Assembly (NCBI RefSeq): GCF_001514235.1
Contig: NZ_KQ948936.1
Span: 124,001 to 188,000 of the forward strand
DNA: 64,000 nt
Source: Streptomyces caeruleatus
GTDB lineage: Bacteria > Actinomycetota > Actinomycetes > Streptomycetales > Streptomycetaceae
Direction: 5' to 3'
The translations under genes and the position numbers were made by a program. The notes below the pieces were generated by a model. The model was not told where the DNA came from, made no database searches, and worked only from the letters and a program-made list of their open reading frames with translations. Positions 15,657 through 23,877 of the stretch are shown one piece after another (position 1 is the first letter of the stretch; every line of letters starts with the position of its first letter).

Positions 15657-16121
15657 ATGAGTGGCGACACCACCATCACCATGACCGGCAACGTCGTTGC
15701 CGACCCCGAACTCAGGTTCACCCCGTCCGGCGCCGCCGTCTGCAACTTCCGCATGGCCAACACACCCCGGAAGTTCAACCGCCAGACCAACGAATGGGAG
15801 GACGGCGAGCCGCTGTTCCTCGGCGTGGCCGTGTGGCGCCAGCAGGCCGAGCACGTCGCCGAGTCCGTACAGCGCGGCATGCGCGTGATCGTCGTCGGCC
15901 GCCTCACACAGCGCCAGTACGAGGACCGCGAGGGCAAGACCCGGTCGTCATACGAGATTCAGGCCGAAGAGGTCGCCCCATCCCTGCTGCGCGCAACCGC
16001 GGTCGTGACCAAGGCCGGAGGAAACCAGGGCGGCGCCCAGCAACAGCAGGCGCACGGCTACAGCCAGGCCCAGGGCGACCCGTGGGCGACCGGCGGACAC
16101 AGCAACGAGCCCCCGTTCTGA
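15657..16121 (+). CDS. ssb: Single-stranded DNA-binding protein
   Basis: OB-fold SSB of 154 aa. Typical features: [19 protein letters not shown] at the start, [29 protein letters not shown], a glutamine/glycine linker, and the C-terminal tip NEPPF that recruits partner proteins. Phage version of SSB, expected to coat single strands for the ERF protein. Starts three bases after the HNH gene stop; ribosome site AAAGGG lies unusually far. Confidence 0.95.
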   Translation: MSGDTTITMTGNVVADPELRFTPSGAAVCNFRMANTPRKFNRQTNEWEDGEPLFLGVAVWRQQAEHVAESVQRGMRVIVVGRLTQRQYEDREGKTRSSYEIQAEEVAPSLLRATAVVTKAGGNQGGAQQQQAHGYSQAQGDPWATGGHSNEPPF

Positions 16122-16128
16122 TCGGGCC

Positions 16129-16157
16129 CCCGCGACCGGCGCGCGTCCGGTCGCGGG
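16129..16157. terminator. Hairpin after ssb
   Basis: CCCGCGACCGG pairs with CCGGTCGCGGG (11 bp) around CGCGCGT. No T-run. Likely reduces read-through from ssb or stabilises the 3' end. Confidence 0.5.
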
Positions 16158-16218
16158 CCCGCCCGCGCGCGCGAGCAGCACCTCGAACCCCTCGAACCCG
16201 AGACAGGAGCAACGCCCC

Positions 16219-16791
16219 GTGACCCGCATTCCCGACGCCGTCACCGTCGCGTCCCTCGACACTCACCGCCTGATCGTCACCGTGCCGAACGAGGGCCCGG
16301 CCGACATCGCGTGCAACCTCCCCCGACCGGTCGCCGCTCACATCCTGCGACAGCTCGTCGACGGCCTCGACAGCCCGGCCGGACGCTGCTCGACCGCCGT
16401 CGCGACCGGCCACCCGTGCCCGATCCATGACGCGCCCGCCTCGCCGTCCGAGGCACCGCTCGCCGCGAGCACACCAGCGCAGCGCGCCGCCGGCGAGGCC
16501 CGGCAGTGCCTCGCGTTCAACGCCGACCAGCAGTCACCGACCCTCGCATCGCTGCGCGACCTGCTGCTCGACACCGAAGCGCGCACCCCCGCCGCCGCCC
16601 TCACGACCGCGTACGTCCTGCTCGCCGCCCACACCCGCGAACTGTCCGCCCTCGCCAAGGAACACACCGACGCCACCCGCACCCGATGGGGCGTCACCCG
16701 CAGCACGCGCGGCCTGCTCACCGGCAAGGACAGCATCCGGAAGCTGCTCGACAGCCTCGCGACCGCCCTCGACGAGCAGGCCGACCAGTGA
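16219..16791 (+). CDS. Hypothetical early phage protein
   Basis: Protein of 190 aa, GTG start. The N-terminal third is beta-rich (RLIVTVPNEGPADIACNLP), with two Cys and CPIHDAP at about 60-75; the C-terminal half is helical (AYVLLAAHTRELSALAKEHT). No family recognised. First gene of a run ending at 18899 whose members overlap or nearly touch. Confidence 0.6.
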   Translation: MTRIPDAVTVASLDTHRLIVTVPNEGPADIACNLPRPVAAHILRQLVDGLDSPAGRCSTAVATGHPCPIHDAPASPSEAPLAASTPAQRAAGEARQCLAFNADQQSPTLASLRDLLLDTEARTPAAALTTAYVLLAAHTRELSALAKEHTDATRTRWGVTRSTRGLLTGKDSIRKLLDSLATALDEQADQ

Positions 16792-17009
16792 CCGGCGCAG
16801 CGTGGGCGATCGTCCTCGCCCTGGTCGTCGCGTCCGGCGTGCCCCTCGGCCTGTGGGCATGCCGACGCGACCCCGGCCCCCTCGCCCGCAACCGCGCCCG
16901 CGACGCCGACCGCGCCCTGTTGCGCCTCGCCAAGGGTGAGGGCCCATGCCCCCGCGGCTGCGCCACATGCCGAGTGCTCACCGAACGCGCCCAGGAGAAC
17001 GACAGATGA
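16788..17009 (+). CDS. Small membrane-anchored protein
   Basis: Protein of 73 aa. One N-terminal membrane segment (WAIVLALVVASGVPLGLW), then a basic soluble tail with CPRGCATCRVL, a short Cys cluster that could bind metal. GTG start overlaps the previous stop by four bases. No family recognised. Confidence 0.6.
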   Translation: MTGAAWAIVLALVVASGVPLGLWACRRDPGPLARNRARDADRALLRLAKGEGPCPRGCATCRVLTERAQENDR

Positions 17010-17782
17010 CCACCACCACCGAGCCGCGCCGACGGCACTCCCGCACCCGAGGCCGCGACCACGAACGCCGCGACCGGCGGGCCGCCCTCGACGTCCTGCT
17101 CGCCCGCGCCGAGCGGGGCGTGTTGTCCCGCGCCGAGGCCGTCGTGTTGCGGCAGTACGTCACCGAGGAGATGCGCACCGCCGACGACAGCCGCAAGGCC
17201 AACGCCGGAACGACGCGCGCCCTCGACCGGCACCGCGCCGCCGCCGACGCCGCGATCGTCGAGGCCGAGCGCAGCGCGAAGGGGTGGGAGGACACCGCCC
17301 GCACCTACGCCGCGAACATGGACAGCGCCCGCGCCGCCGTCGACCGCGTGCGCACCCTCGCCCGCCGTATGCGCGCCGGTTCCCCCCAGGGCGCCGCCGC
17401 CATCTACGCCGAGCGCATCGAACAGGCCCTCGACGACGACCGCGACGCCCTCGCCCCCGAGGCGACCGCCATACACGCAGCGTTCGCCGCCGTCGCCGAG
17501 TCTCCCGAGGCCCGCCTCGCCGAGCAGCAGCGCGACCACGACATCGCCCTCGCGACCGCCGAGCACCGCACACGCCGCCTCGGCGCCACGATGCAACGCA
17601 CCGTTGACCACTACCGCGAGCAGGCCAAGGCCGCCGAGCAGCGCCTCGCCGCCGTCCGGGCCGTTCTGCCCACGGAACCCCGGCCGCGCCTCGGACTGCC
17701 GAACGACCTCGCGTACGCCAACGGCACGCACGACCTCGCCGACGCCGTACGGGACGCCCTCGACACGGCGGGCCGGTCGTGA
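17006..17782 (+). CDS. Hypothetical coiled-coil protein
   Basis: Protein of 258 aa. Basic N-terminus, then almost continuous Ala/Arg/Glu helices with heptad character (about 40-220), ending in NGTHDLADAVRDALDTAG. Probably an elongated coiled coil. Coupled to both neighbours by ATGA/GTGA overlaps. Function unknown; early genes of this kind sometimes bind host proteins. Confidence 0.6.
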   Translation: MTTTTEPRRRHSRTRGRDHERRDRRAALDVLLARAERGVLSRAEAVVLRQYVTEEMRTADDSRKANAGTTRALDRHRAAADAAIVEAERSAKGWEDTARTYAANMDSARAAVDRVRTLARRMRAGSPQGAAAIYAERIEQALDDDRDALAPEATAIHAAFAAVAESPEARLAEQQRDHDIALATAEHRTRRLGATMQRTVDHYREQAKAAEQRLAAVRAVLPTEPRPRLGLPNDLAYANGTHDLADAVRDALDTAGRS

Positions 17783-18039
17783 CCGAGCAGCCGACCCCGC
17801 CGACGGCCGTCGACCCCGAGCAGCTGCGCGCAGCCGGCGAGCAGCTGGGCGCCGCAGTGCGCGCATGGGTCGAGGCCGTCGCCCCCGCCGTCCGGGCCGC
17901 CGCCGAACGCCTCGCCACCCTCGGCGAGCAGCTGCGCGAGGCCGGAGTCATCGACGACCAGGGCGCCCCGCGCCACCGTGACCGGCCCGCGTGGCAGTCC
18001 CCGTACGGGCCCGCCCGCACCCGCCGCCGCCAGCACTGA
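17779..18039 (+). CDS. Small helical hypothetical protein
   Basis: Protein of 86 aa, GTG start. A single long helix (QLRAAGEQLGAAVRAWVEAV) is followed by a basic, proline-rich tail. Coupled to the previous gene. No family recognised. Confidence 0.55.
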   Translation: MTEQPTPPTAVDPEQLRAAGEQLGAAVRAWVEAVAPAVRAAAERLATLGEQLREAGVIDDQGAPRHRDRPAWQSPYGPARTRRRQH

Positions 18040-18056
18040 GCACAGGAGCAGCCACC

Positions 18057-18899
18057 ATGACGACCACCCTCGCCCCCGCCGCCCCGCCGGTCGCCCACCG
18101 CGCCGCCGTCGACCTCGCCGCCGTGCGCGAGCAGTGGGGCGACCTGCTCGCCGCCATCGGCCGACGACCGGCCGCCGAGTGGCCGCCGCGCGAGTGCGCC
18201 GGGTTCCTCGACCAGCTCGCCGCCGCCGACCGCGCCGAGGACGACGAGCAGCCGGTCGAGGCCGTCGTCGGCCGGCTCCCCCTGCTGTTGCGCGAGCACC
18301 CGGCCCCGCTCAACCTCGACGCCCTCGACGCTGCGACCGAGGTCGAGCGCGAGCTGTTCGACCTCGCCGACGTCGTCGCCGAGCAGGTGCAGCGCCCCGT
18401 CCGACCGGCGCGCGACAGCCGGGGCCGGTTCGTCCCCGACCAGGCCGACACCGCCGACCCCGCACGGTGGCACCCGCCCACGCACCGCGACGCCGGACCG
18501 GCGAGCGCCGCCTCGGCCGGTAGCCGGGCGTTCGGGCTGCACTGGGCCGCCGTGTGGCTTGAGGGCCGGGCCCTCGGCGAGGAGTACGGCGACCTGTTCG
18601 AGCCGATGCCCGCCCGCCTGCTCGACGAGGTCGCGGCGACCGCGAGCCGGGCACGCCGCACGGTCGAGCGGGCCCTCGGCCGCGACGGCCGCACGACGGC
18701 CCTCGCCGAGGCATGCCCGTGGTGCGGGGGGAGCCTGACCGGCCGGACCCGTCCGGGCGGCGAGCCGGTCGTCAGCTGCTCGACCGGCGCAGCGTGCACC
18801 GCGCCCGCCGACGGCCGCCGGTCGGGAGTGTGGCGGGGGGCCGACCTGGTCGCCCTGTGGGCCGCCCTCGCCGACGCCCGGCAGCGACCGGCCGCGTAG
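18057..18899 (+). CDS. Hypothetical protein with C-terminal zinc-finger-like motif
   Basis: Protein of 280 aa, ATG 18057 after CAGGAGCAG. Helical over most of its length; the C-terminal 70 residues contain CPWCGGSLTGRTRPGGE, then CSTGAACTAP, a four-Cys arrangement suited to one zinc, ahead of VWRGADLVALWAAL. Last gene before a very strong terminator hairpin, so it closes the first early transcription unit. Confidence 0.6.
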   Translation: MTTTLAPAAPPVAHRAAVDLAAVREQWGDLLAAIGRRPAAEWPPRECAGFLDQLAAADRAEDDEQPVEAVVGRLPLLLREHPAPLNLDALDAATEVERELFDLADVVAEQVQRPVRPARDSRGRFVPDQADTADPARWHPPTHRDAGPASAASAGSRAFGLHWAAVWLEGRALGEEYGDLFEPMPARLLDEVAATASRARRTVERALGRDGRTTALAEACPWCGGSLTGRTRPGGEPVVSCSTGAACTAPADGRRSGVWRGADLVALWAALADARQRPAA

Positions 18900-18917
18900 G
18901 GCCGGACCCAAGTCGCC

Positions 18918-18947
18918 GGGGGCGCCGGGCAGTTGCCCGGCGCCCCC
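18918..18947 (+). terminator. Very strong terminator hairpin
   Basis: GGGGGCGCCGGGCA and TGCCCGGCGCCCCC form a perfect 14-bp stem with a two-base loop. It follows the gene ending at 18899 and precedes a new promoter region. No U-tract, as is common for Streptomyces terminators. Confidence 0.8.
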
Positions 18948-18948
18948 G

Positions 18949-19008
18949 TTGTGAACTGACTTGTGATCCGGCTTGTGAAGTCGCTTCAGAAGTGGCTACA
19001 GTGGTCAC
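18949..19008 (+). promoter_or_regulatory. 12-bp periodic repeats with embedded promoter
   Basis: Five consecutive 12-bp units: TTGTGAACTGAC, TTGTGATCCGGC, TTGTGAAGTCGC, TTCAGAAGTGGC, TACAGTGGTCAC. The first three share TTGTGA exactly. TTGTGA at 18973-18978 and TACAGT at 18997-19002 are 18 bp apart, a reasonable promoter for the gene at 19057. Spacing slightly over one helical turn suggests cooperative binding of a small regulator. Confidence 0.6.
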
Positions 19009-19056
19009 ACCGCGGCGGACCTCACCCGCCACCACCGACCAAGGGAGCGACCCCCG

Positions 19057-19920
19057 ATGAACACCAACCGCACGCGCTACCACGTGGGCTTTCACGAGAT
19101 CGGCCTCGACTCCGAGTACCGGGTCGAGTGCATCGGCGAGGACTTCGGGATGATCTTCGCGTGGCTCGAAGGGGACATCTCCGGAGTCGCCGAGGACGTC
19201 GAGGACGACGCCCCGTTCGACGAGCTGTACGCCCGCCTCGCCAGCTGCGACACCGTCGCCGAGCTGGTCGGCGAGCACACGGTCGACGCGTTCGTGTTCT
19301 TCGTTCGCCCCGTGACCGACTGCGGGTGCCCGTGCGACTGCGCCGAGACCGGACGCGCCGAGGAGTGCGACGGCACCCACCACCGCGAGGCCGCCCCCGA
19401 GCCCCAGCTCGCCGAGCCCGACGCCGAGGGCCGTTCCACGTTCGAGTTCAACGGCGACACGTTCGCCGTCTTCAACACGGCCAGCAAGCCCCTTGACGGG
19501 TACTGGGCCGTCGCCAAGATCCCCGCCGAGGGCGACATCTACCCCAGCCGCGACTACCTGTTCTCGGGCATCAGCACCCGCGAGAACGCGTTCGCCCTCG
19601 CCGTCGAGAAGCTGCGCCCCACCCGACTGATCACGTTCCTGCCGCGCCTCGGTCTCACCATCAAGGACGACGAGGAGACCCGCGACGCGTACGCGTACCC
19701 GACCGTCGACCGCGACGGGTGGGTCTGCGCGTGGTCGAGCTACGGGTACGCCGTGGTGTTCGAGGACCGCGTCGAGCGCGGCCACGTCTGGCCCGGACGC
19801 CCCATCGAGGCGAGCGTCACGGGGGCCGACGGCCGACAGCACGACCTCGACGGCGAGTGGAAGTTCTTCGAGCAGGCCGTCGCCGCCGTCCGCGCCCACG
19901 TCCTCGACGCCCGCGCCTGA
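19057..19920 (+). CDS. Hypothetical acidic phage protein
   Basis: Protein of 287 aa, strongly acidic. It has a Cys-rich loop CGCPCDCAETGRAEECDG (about 90-107) and a beta-rich C-terminal half (STFEFNGDTFAVFNTA, WVCAWSSYGYAVVFEDRV). First gene of the second early block, after its own promoter. No family recognised. ATG is preceded by AAGGGAG. Confidence 0.6.
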   Translation: MNTNRTRYHVGFHEIGLDSEYRVECIGEDFGMIFAWLEGDISGVAEDVEDDAPFDELYARLASCDTVAELVGEHTVDAFVFFVRPVTDCGCPCDCAETGRAEECDGTHHREAAPEPQLAEPDAEGRSTFEFNGDTFAVFNTASKPLDGYWAVAKIPAEGDIYPSRDYLFSGISTRENAFALAVEKLRPTRLITFLPRLGLTIKDDEETRDAYAYPTVDRDGWVCAWSSYGYAVVFEDRVERGHVWPGRPIEASVTGADGRQHDLDGEWKFFEQAVAAVRAHVLDARA

Positions 19921-19931
19921 CCGACCACCGA

Positions 19932-19956
19932 GGGGGCGCCCCGCGCGGGCGCCCCC
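19932..19956. terminator. Intergenic hairpin
   Basis: GGGGGCGCCC / GGGCGCCCCC, perfect 10-bp stem around CGCGC, between the genes ending at 19920 and starting at 19974. Confidence 0.6.
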
Positions 19957-19973
19957 ACCCGAAGGGACACCCG

Positions 19974-20327
19974 ATGTTCGTCGAGTTCTTCCCCGTGGTC
20001 GTGACGGCGTACCCCGCCGACGAGGATCACGCCCCCCTGCTGGTCGACCCCGCCGCCGCCCGCATGGTGCGCGCCGACCAGGTCGCCGACGGCGACACCG
20101 TCCTCGCGTCGTTCAGCGGCCCCCAGGGCCGCATGCCCGCCGCCGACTACTTCAACGACCAGTACACCGCCCGCCCCAAGCCCTACGACCCGACGTGCGG
20201 CTGTGGGTCGTGCGCCACCATGGCCGACCACGAGGGCCCCGTCGTCGACCTCGGCGACGACAACCCGTGGGACGTGTGCGACCCGTGGCCCGCCGCCGAT
20301 CCGGTCCTGATCATCCCCGCCGCCTGA
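19974..20327 (+). CDS. Small hypothetical protein with Cys cluster
   Basis: Protein of 117 aa, acidic. Starts MFVEFFPVVVTAYPADEDHA; later CGCGSCATMADHEG (about 82-95) could bind metal. Preceded and followed by strong hairpins. Ribosome site AAGGG. No family recognised. Confidence 0.6.
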   Translation: MFVEFFPVVVTAYPADEDHAPLLVDPAAARMVRADQVADGDTVLASFSGPQGRMPAADYFNDQYTARPKPYDPTCGCGSCATMADHEGPVVDLGDDNPWDVCDPWPAADPVLIIPAA

Positions 20328-20335
20328 CCGCCGAG

Positions 20336-20362
20336 GGGGCCCGCCCGCCGAGGGCGGGCCCC
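20336..20362. terminator. Intergenic hairpin
   Basis: GGGGCCCGCCC / GGGCGGGCCCC, perfect 11-bp stem around GCCGA, between the genes ending at 20327 and starting at 20381. Confidence 0.6.
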
Positions 20363-20380
20363 GCCGAGGAGCGAACCCCT

Positions 20381-20725
20381 GTGGAGACCTACGCAATGCG
20401 CGGCGCCGCCCGCAAGACGACCGGTCACTACCGCCGCCCCGGAACCCAAGAGCTGTACTGCGGGCGCCTCGCGGGCGGGCGTAACTGGATCTTCGCCGCC
20501 GTGCGCGGGTGGCACCTGTGCAAGCGGTGCGTACGGGCCGAGGCCCGCGACCGCGCCGAGGCCGAGGCCGTCGCCGCCCAGTGGCGGACCGAGGCCGAGG
20601 TCGAGGCCGTCGAGCCCGCCGGCATGCTGAGGACGCCCTCGCCGTGGCGACCGCGCCGCCCCGAACAGCTCACCCTCGACGGCGTACCGCACGCGCCCGA
20701 ACAGGTCGCCCTGTTCGCCGCCTGA
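20381..20725 (+). CDS. Small basic hypothetical protein
   Basis: Protein of 114 aa, GTG start after GAGGAG. Basic N-terminus, ELYCGRLAGGRNWIFAAVRG and HLCKRCVRAEA (CxxC), then a helix and a short tail PEQLTLDGVPHAPEQVALF. The two Cys clusters suggest a small zinc-binding protein. No family recognised. Confidence 0.55.
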   Translation: METYAMRGAARKTTGHYRRPGTQELYCGRLAGGRNWIFAAVRGWHLCKRCVRAEARDRAEAEAVAAQWRTEAEVEAVEPAGMLRTPSPWRPRRPEQLTLDGVPHAPEQVALFAA

Positions 20726-20732
20726 CCGCCTC

Positions 20733-20756
20733 GCCCGCCCTCGCCCGAGGGCGGGC
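20733..20756. terminator. Intergenic hairpin
   Basis: GCCCGCCCTC / GAGGGCGGGC, perfect 10-bp stem with a GCCC loop, between the genes ending at 20725 and starting at 20783. Confidence 0.6.
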
Positions 20757-20782
20757 CCGACCACCGACAGGAGCACCACCAC

Positions 20783-21310
20783 ATGAGCACCAGCGACCAC
20801 CAGCAGCCCGGCCCCGACGAGGGCGAGCCGGAAGCCCGGCCGCTTTCGTCGGTCGAGATCAGCCGACGCGTACGGCGCACCCGGACGGCGAGCGACCGGC
20901 CAGCAACCGAGAAGTTCCGCGACCAGCTGTTCGCCCTGATCACGGAGCACGAACGGGAGGTCGTCGCCGAGCGCGCCCTCGCGGGCGACCCGAACCCGAC
21001 CGACGCCGACCCCCTCGAATACGTCTACGAGATCGCCGAGCACTACGCCCAGCGCGAGCAGCGGACCGGCTACCTCGCCCAGCTCGCCGACGAACTCACC
21101 CTCGACGACGTGCGCGCGCTGCGCCTGGCAGGGGAGGCCGCCAAGGCGGCGACGCCGTTGGTCGTCATGGCCGAGACCAACCGCGGTAAGGAAGTTCCGC
21201 AGATCGCCGAAGAGGTCGGCCTTACCGAGTCCCGGGTGTACGCGATTCTGCGCGAGCAGCGGGCCGCCGACCCCGACGGAGTCAGCCCGCCCACCACCGA
21301 CGAGCAGTAG
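20783..21310 (+). CDS. HTH protein, possible late-gene regulator
   Basis: Protein of 175 aa, acidic N-terminus. A C-terminal helix-turn-helix (EVPQIAEEVGLTESRVYAIL) resembles sigma region 4 or AsiA/Xre-type HTHs; a helical middle (LADELTLDDVRALRLAGEAA) precedes it. Location just upstream of the packaging genes would suit a late transcription activator, but this is inference. Ribosome site CAGGAG. Confidence 0.65.
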   Translation: MSTSDHQQPGPDEGEPEARPLSSVEISRRVRRTRTASDRPATEKFRDQLFALITEHEREVVAERALAGDPNPTDADPLEYVYEIAEHYAQREQRTGYLAQLADELTLDDVRALRLAGEAAKAATPLVVMAETNRGKEVPQIAEEVGLTESRVYAILREQRAADPDGVSPPTTDEQ

Positions 21311-21325
21311 GCCCGCACACACAGC

Positions 21326-21364
21326 GGGCCCGCCCGGTTCCTCACAAACCGTATGGGCGGGCCC
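21326..21364. terminator. Intergenic hairpin
   Basis: GGGCCCGCCC / GGGCGGGCCC, perfect 10-bp stem with a 19-base loop, between the genes ending at 21310 and starting at 21394. Confidence 0.55.
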
Positions 21365-21393
21365 TGACCACCAGATCGGAGCGACCCCTACCG

Positions 21394-21687
21394 ATGGCTA
21401 CCGCCAACCCTACCCAGCAGCCGGCCAAGGTTCCGAACCTCCCGCCCGAGGTCGGCCGGTCCCTGTCCGTGCGCATCCTCGACGAAGGGATGTGGGACGA
21501 CTTACGCGTCATCATGCAGACCGGTTGCGACGCGTCCGCCGCCGTCCGACAGGCGTTGCTCATCCTCGCCAACGTGTACGACGGAGCATGGAAGCGCGGG
21601 ATCGTCCCGACGGGCGTCGCGCCCGAGATCGTGACGGCGAACGTCAAGCCGCACCGGCCCGTCCGACAGCCTGACCAGGACGTATGA
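21394..21687 (+). CDS. Small hypothetical protein with a TTA codon
   Basis: Protein of 97 aa. A segment VGRSLSVRILDEGMWDDLRV followed by CDASAAVRQALLILANVY looks like a ribbon-helix-helix or similar small DNA-binding fold. Codon 37 is TTA (21502-21504), the rare Leu codon read by bldA tRNA. It lies between strong hairpins and the packaging operon, so a regulatory role is possible. Confidence 0.6.
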   Translation: MATANPTQQPAKVPNLPPEVGRSLSVRILDEGMWDDLRVIMQTGCDASAAVRQALLILANVYDGAWKRGIVPTGVAPEIVTANVKPHRPVRQPDQDV

Positions 21688-21693
21688 CAGCCG

Positions 21694-21724
21694 CGCGCCC
21701 CGCTGTACGACACGGCGGGGCGCG
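21694..21724. terminator. Terminator hairpin before late region
   Basis: CGCGCCCCGC / GCGGGGCGCG, perfect 10-bp stem, eight bases after the stop of the 97-aa gene. Confidence 0.65.
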
Positions 21725-21782
21725 TGCGCGCGTCCGGACGCGAGGGCGTCATGCGCCCGCGCGCGGGCGTCATACAAGCCGC

Positions 21783-21812
21783 TTGCGCCGTTATCGTTCC
21801 GTGACCTAAAGT
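21783..21812 (+). promoter_or_regulatory. Candidate late promoter
   Basis: TTGCGC (21783-21788) and TAAAGT (21807-21812), 18 bp apart, in the only gap over 200 bp between the early block and the terminase genes. Weak match to consensus; chosen mainly on position. Confidence 0.4.
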
Positions 21813-21854
21813 GGGGCCCGTCTTCGGCGTGCCCGCACACGGACGCCCTACCCC

Positions 21855-21893
21855 GAACGCCCCGCCGCTCCCCCCGTAAGCGGCGGGGCGTTC
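21855..21893. terminator. Long hairpin in terminase leader
   Basis: GAACGCCCCGCCGCT / AGCGGCGGGGCGTTC, perfect 15-bp stem, lying between the candidate late promoter and the small terminase start at 21919. In that place it could be an attenuator that a late antiterminator must overcome. Confidence 0.6.
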
Positions 21894-21918
21894 GCATGCT
21901 CGCGGGAGGTGACCGCCC

Positions 21919-22443
21919 GTGGGACGACCCATCGACGACCGCGACCGCGAGCAGGTACGCGAGCTGCACGCCCAGGGCAAGAGCAGGAACCAGATCGCCC
22001 GAGCGATCCGCCGGTCGCCGTCGACCGTGTCGAAGATCGCCGGATCGTTCGAGCCGCCCCTCACGTTCGACCGCGCCGCCGAGGTCGCCGTCGCCACCGA
22101 AGTACGCCGCGCCGACCTCGCCGCCCGCCGCGCCGCCCTCGCCCTCGCGCTGCAAGGCGACGCCGAGCAGCTGCGCGCCCAGCTGTGGGCCCCCACCACG
22201 TACGGCGAGTTCGCAGGCAAAGAGGGCACGTGGCAACAGGTCGACCTCGACCGGCCACGGTTCGCCGACCAACGCCAGATCATGAGCGCCACCGCGACGG
22301 CCGTCGCTCAGTCCCTCAAGCTCGCCCCGGTTGAGGGCGGCGAGGGAGCCGAGCAGGTCAAGAGCATGCTTGGCGCCCTCGGCGACGCACTGACGCGCGC
22401 AGCCGGCGACGACGACGCCGACGGGGGCGCCGACGGGGGGTGA
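21919..22443 (+). CDS. terS: Terminase small subunit
   Basis: DNA-recognition subunit of the packaging motor, 174 aa. N-terminal HTH: REQVRELHAQGKSRNQIARA then RRSPSTVSKIAGSF; the rest is helical with an acidic, glycine-rich tail. Immediately upstream of the large subunit (four-base gap), as usual. GTG start after GGGAGG. Confidence 0.85.
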   Translation: MGRPIDDRDREQVRELHAQGKSRNQIARAIRRSPSTVSKIAGSFEPPLTFDRAAEVAVATEVRRADLAARRAALALALQGDAEQLRAQLWAPTTYGEFAGKEGTWQQVDLDRPRFADQRQIMSATATAVAQSLKLAPVEGGEGAEQVKSMLGALGDALTRAAGDDDADGGADGG

Positions 22444-22447
22444 GCCG

Positions 22448-23686
22448 GTGCTCGACCTCGACCGTCTGCCCCTGTCCCGTAAGCAGCTGCGCAGCATCGG
22501 CCAGGCCACGGCACGAATCAACCTGTGGCACGGCAGCGTCCGAAGCGGGAAGACCATCGCGAGCCTGCTCGCGTTCGTCATCGCCGTTGCCACCGCGGGC
22601 CCGTCCGGCCTGATCATCGTCTGTGGCCGGTCGCTGCAAACGATCGAGCGGAACGTACTCGAACCCCTGCAAGACCGCGCCCTGTTCGGTCCCCTCGCCC
22701 GGCATGTCGTGCACACCCGCGGGGCGACCACCGCGACGATCCTCGGCCGCACAATCCACCTGATCGGCGCCGCCGACGCCCGCGCCGAGGGCCGGCTACG
22801 TGGCCTTACCGCGCAGCTCGCGTACGTGGACGAGGCGACGCTACTCCCGGAAGGGTTCTGGACTCAGCTACTCGCCCGCCTGTCCGTTCCCGGCGCCCGG
22901 CTGTACGCGACCACGAACCCCGACTCGCCCCGGCACTGGCTCAAGACCGGGTACATAGACCGCGCCCACGAACTCAACCTCCGGGCGTGGCACTTCAAGC
23001 TGCGCGACAACCCGTCGTTGTCGCCCGAGTACGTCGCCGACCTCTCCGCCGAGTACGTCGGCCTGTGGCGTAAACGCATGATCGACGGCGCGTGGTGCGT
23101 CGCCGAGGGGGCCATCTACGACATGTGGGACGAGTCCCGGCACGTCGTCAGCGAACTGCCCACCATGCGCCGTCACCTCCTGGGCGTCGACTACGGCACG
23201 ACGAACCCCTTTTCCGCGATCCTGCTCGGCGAGGGAGTCGACGACCGGCTGTACGTCGTCGGCGAGTGGCGCCACGACTCCCGCGCCACACACCGCAGCA
23301 TGACCGACGCGCAGTACAGCGCCGCACTGCGGAAGTGGCTCGCCGCCCTCGACGTGGTCCCCGAGTGGACGTTCGTCGACCCCTCGGCGGCGTCGTTCTC
23401 AACGCAGCTGTGGCAGGACGGACACCCCGGCCTCGCCCGCGCCTCAAACGAGGTCGCCGACGGCATCCGATCCGTGTCGAGCCTGCTCGCCGCCGGTCGC
23501 CTGCTCGTACACGAATCGGCCGAGGGACTGCTCGACGAACTGCCCGGCTACAGCTGGGACCCCAAGGCCACCGAACGCGGCGAGGACGCCCCGTTGAAGG
23601 TGGACGACCACAGCGCCGACGCGTTGCGCTACGTGATCCACTCGACCGCCCACGAATGGCGGCACCTGCTCACCCTCGCCGCGTAA
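22448..23686 (+). CDS. terL: Terminase large subunit
   Basis: Packaging ATPase-nuclease of 412 aa, PBSX/Terminase_6-like. Walker A is HGSVRSGKTIAS (about 29-40), Walker B AYVDEATLLPE (about 126-136), a coupling motif is ATTNPDSPRHW, and the nuclease domain has GVDYGTTNPFS (about 243-253), FVDPSAASF and DDHSADALRYV. Length is normal. GTG start. Confidence 0.96.
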   Translation: MLDLDRLPLSRKQLRSIGQATARINLWHGSVRSGKTIASLLAFVIAVATAGPSGLIIVCGRSLQTIERNVLEPLQDRALFGPLARHVVHTRGATTATILGRTIHLIGAADARAEGRLRGLTAQLAYVDEATLLPEGFWTQLLARLSVPGARLYATTNPDSPRHWLKTGYIDRAHELNLRAWHFKLRDNPSLSPEYVADLSAEYVGLWRKRMIDGAWCVAEGAIYDMWDESRHVVSELPTMRRHLLGVDYGTTNPFSAILLGEGVDDRLYVVGEWRHDSRATHRSMTDAQYSAALRKWLAALDVVPEWTFVDPSAASFSTQLWQDGHPGLARASNEVADGIRSVSSLLAAGRLLVHESAEGLLDELPGYSWDPKATERGEDAPLKVDDHSADALRYVIHSTAHEWRHLLTLAA

Positions 23687-23697
23687 GGAGCCACCCC

Positions 23698-23877
23698 GTG
23701 GCCGCAACGTTCACCCTGCCCGTACACCTGACCGTCGGCGAGCACACCGTCGAGGTAGGCACGCTCACCCTCGCCCCCGGCGAGCAGCTGCGCCCCGCCC
23801 TCGCCGACCTGTTCCGCCGCGCCGCCGACGCGTGCGAGGCCACCGCACAGGAAGGGGGCGACGATGACACTCCCTGA
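23698..23877 (+). CDS. Small conserved-position phage protein
   Basis: Protein of 59 aa, GTG start after AAGGAG. A beta hairpin-like FTLPVHLTVGEHTVEVGTLT is followed by a helix PALADLFRRAADACEAT. It overlaps the portal gene by 14 bases. Unknown function; small proteins between terminase and portal are frequent in actinophages. Confidence 0.6.
   Translation: MAATFTLPVHLTVGEHTVEVGTLTLAPGEQLRPALADLFRRAADACEATAQEGGDDDTP

Noticed and set aside
17160-18911. 583-codon antisense frame over early genes
   Set aside because: Same shadow effect; Gly/Arg/Ala only, crossing several overlapping real genes.
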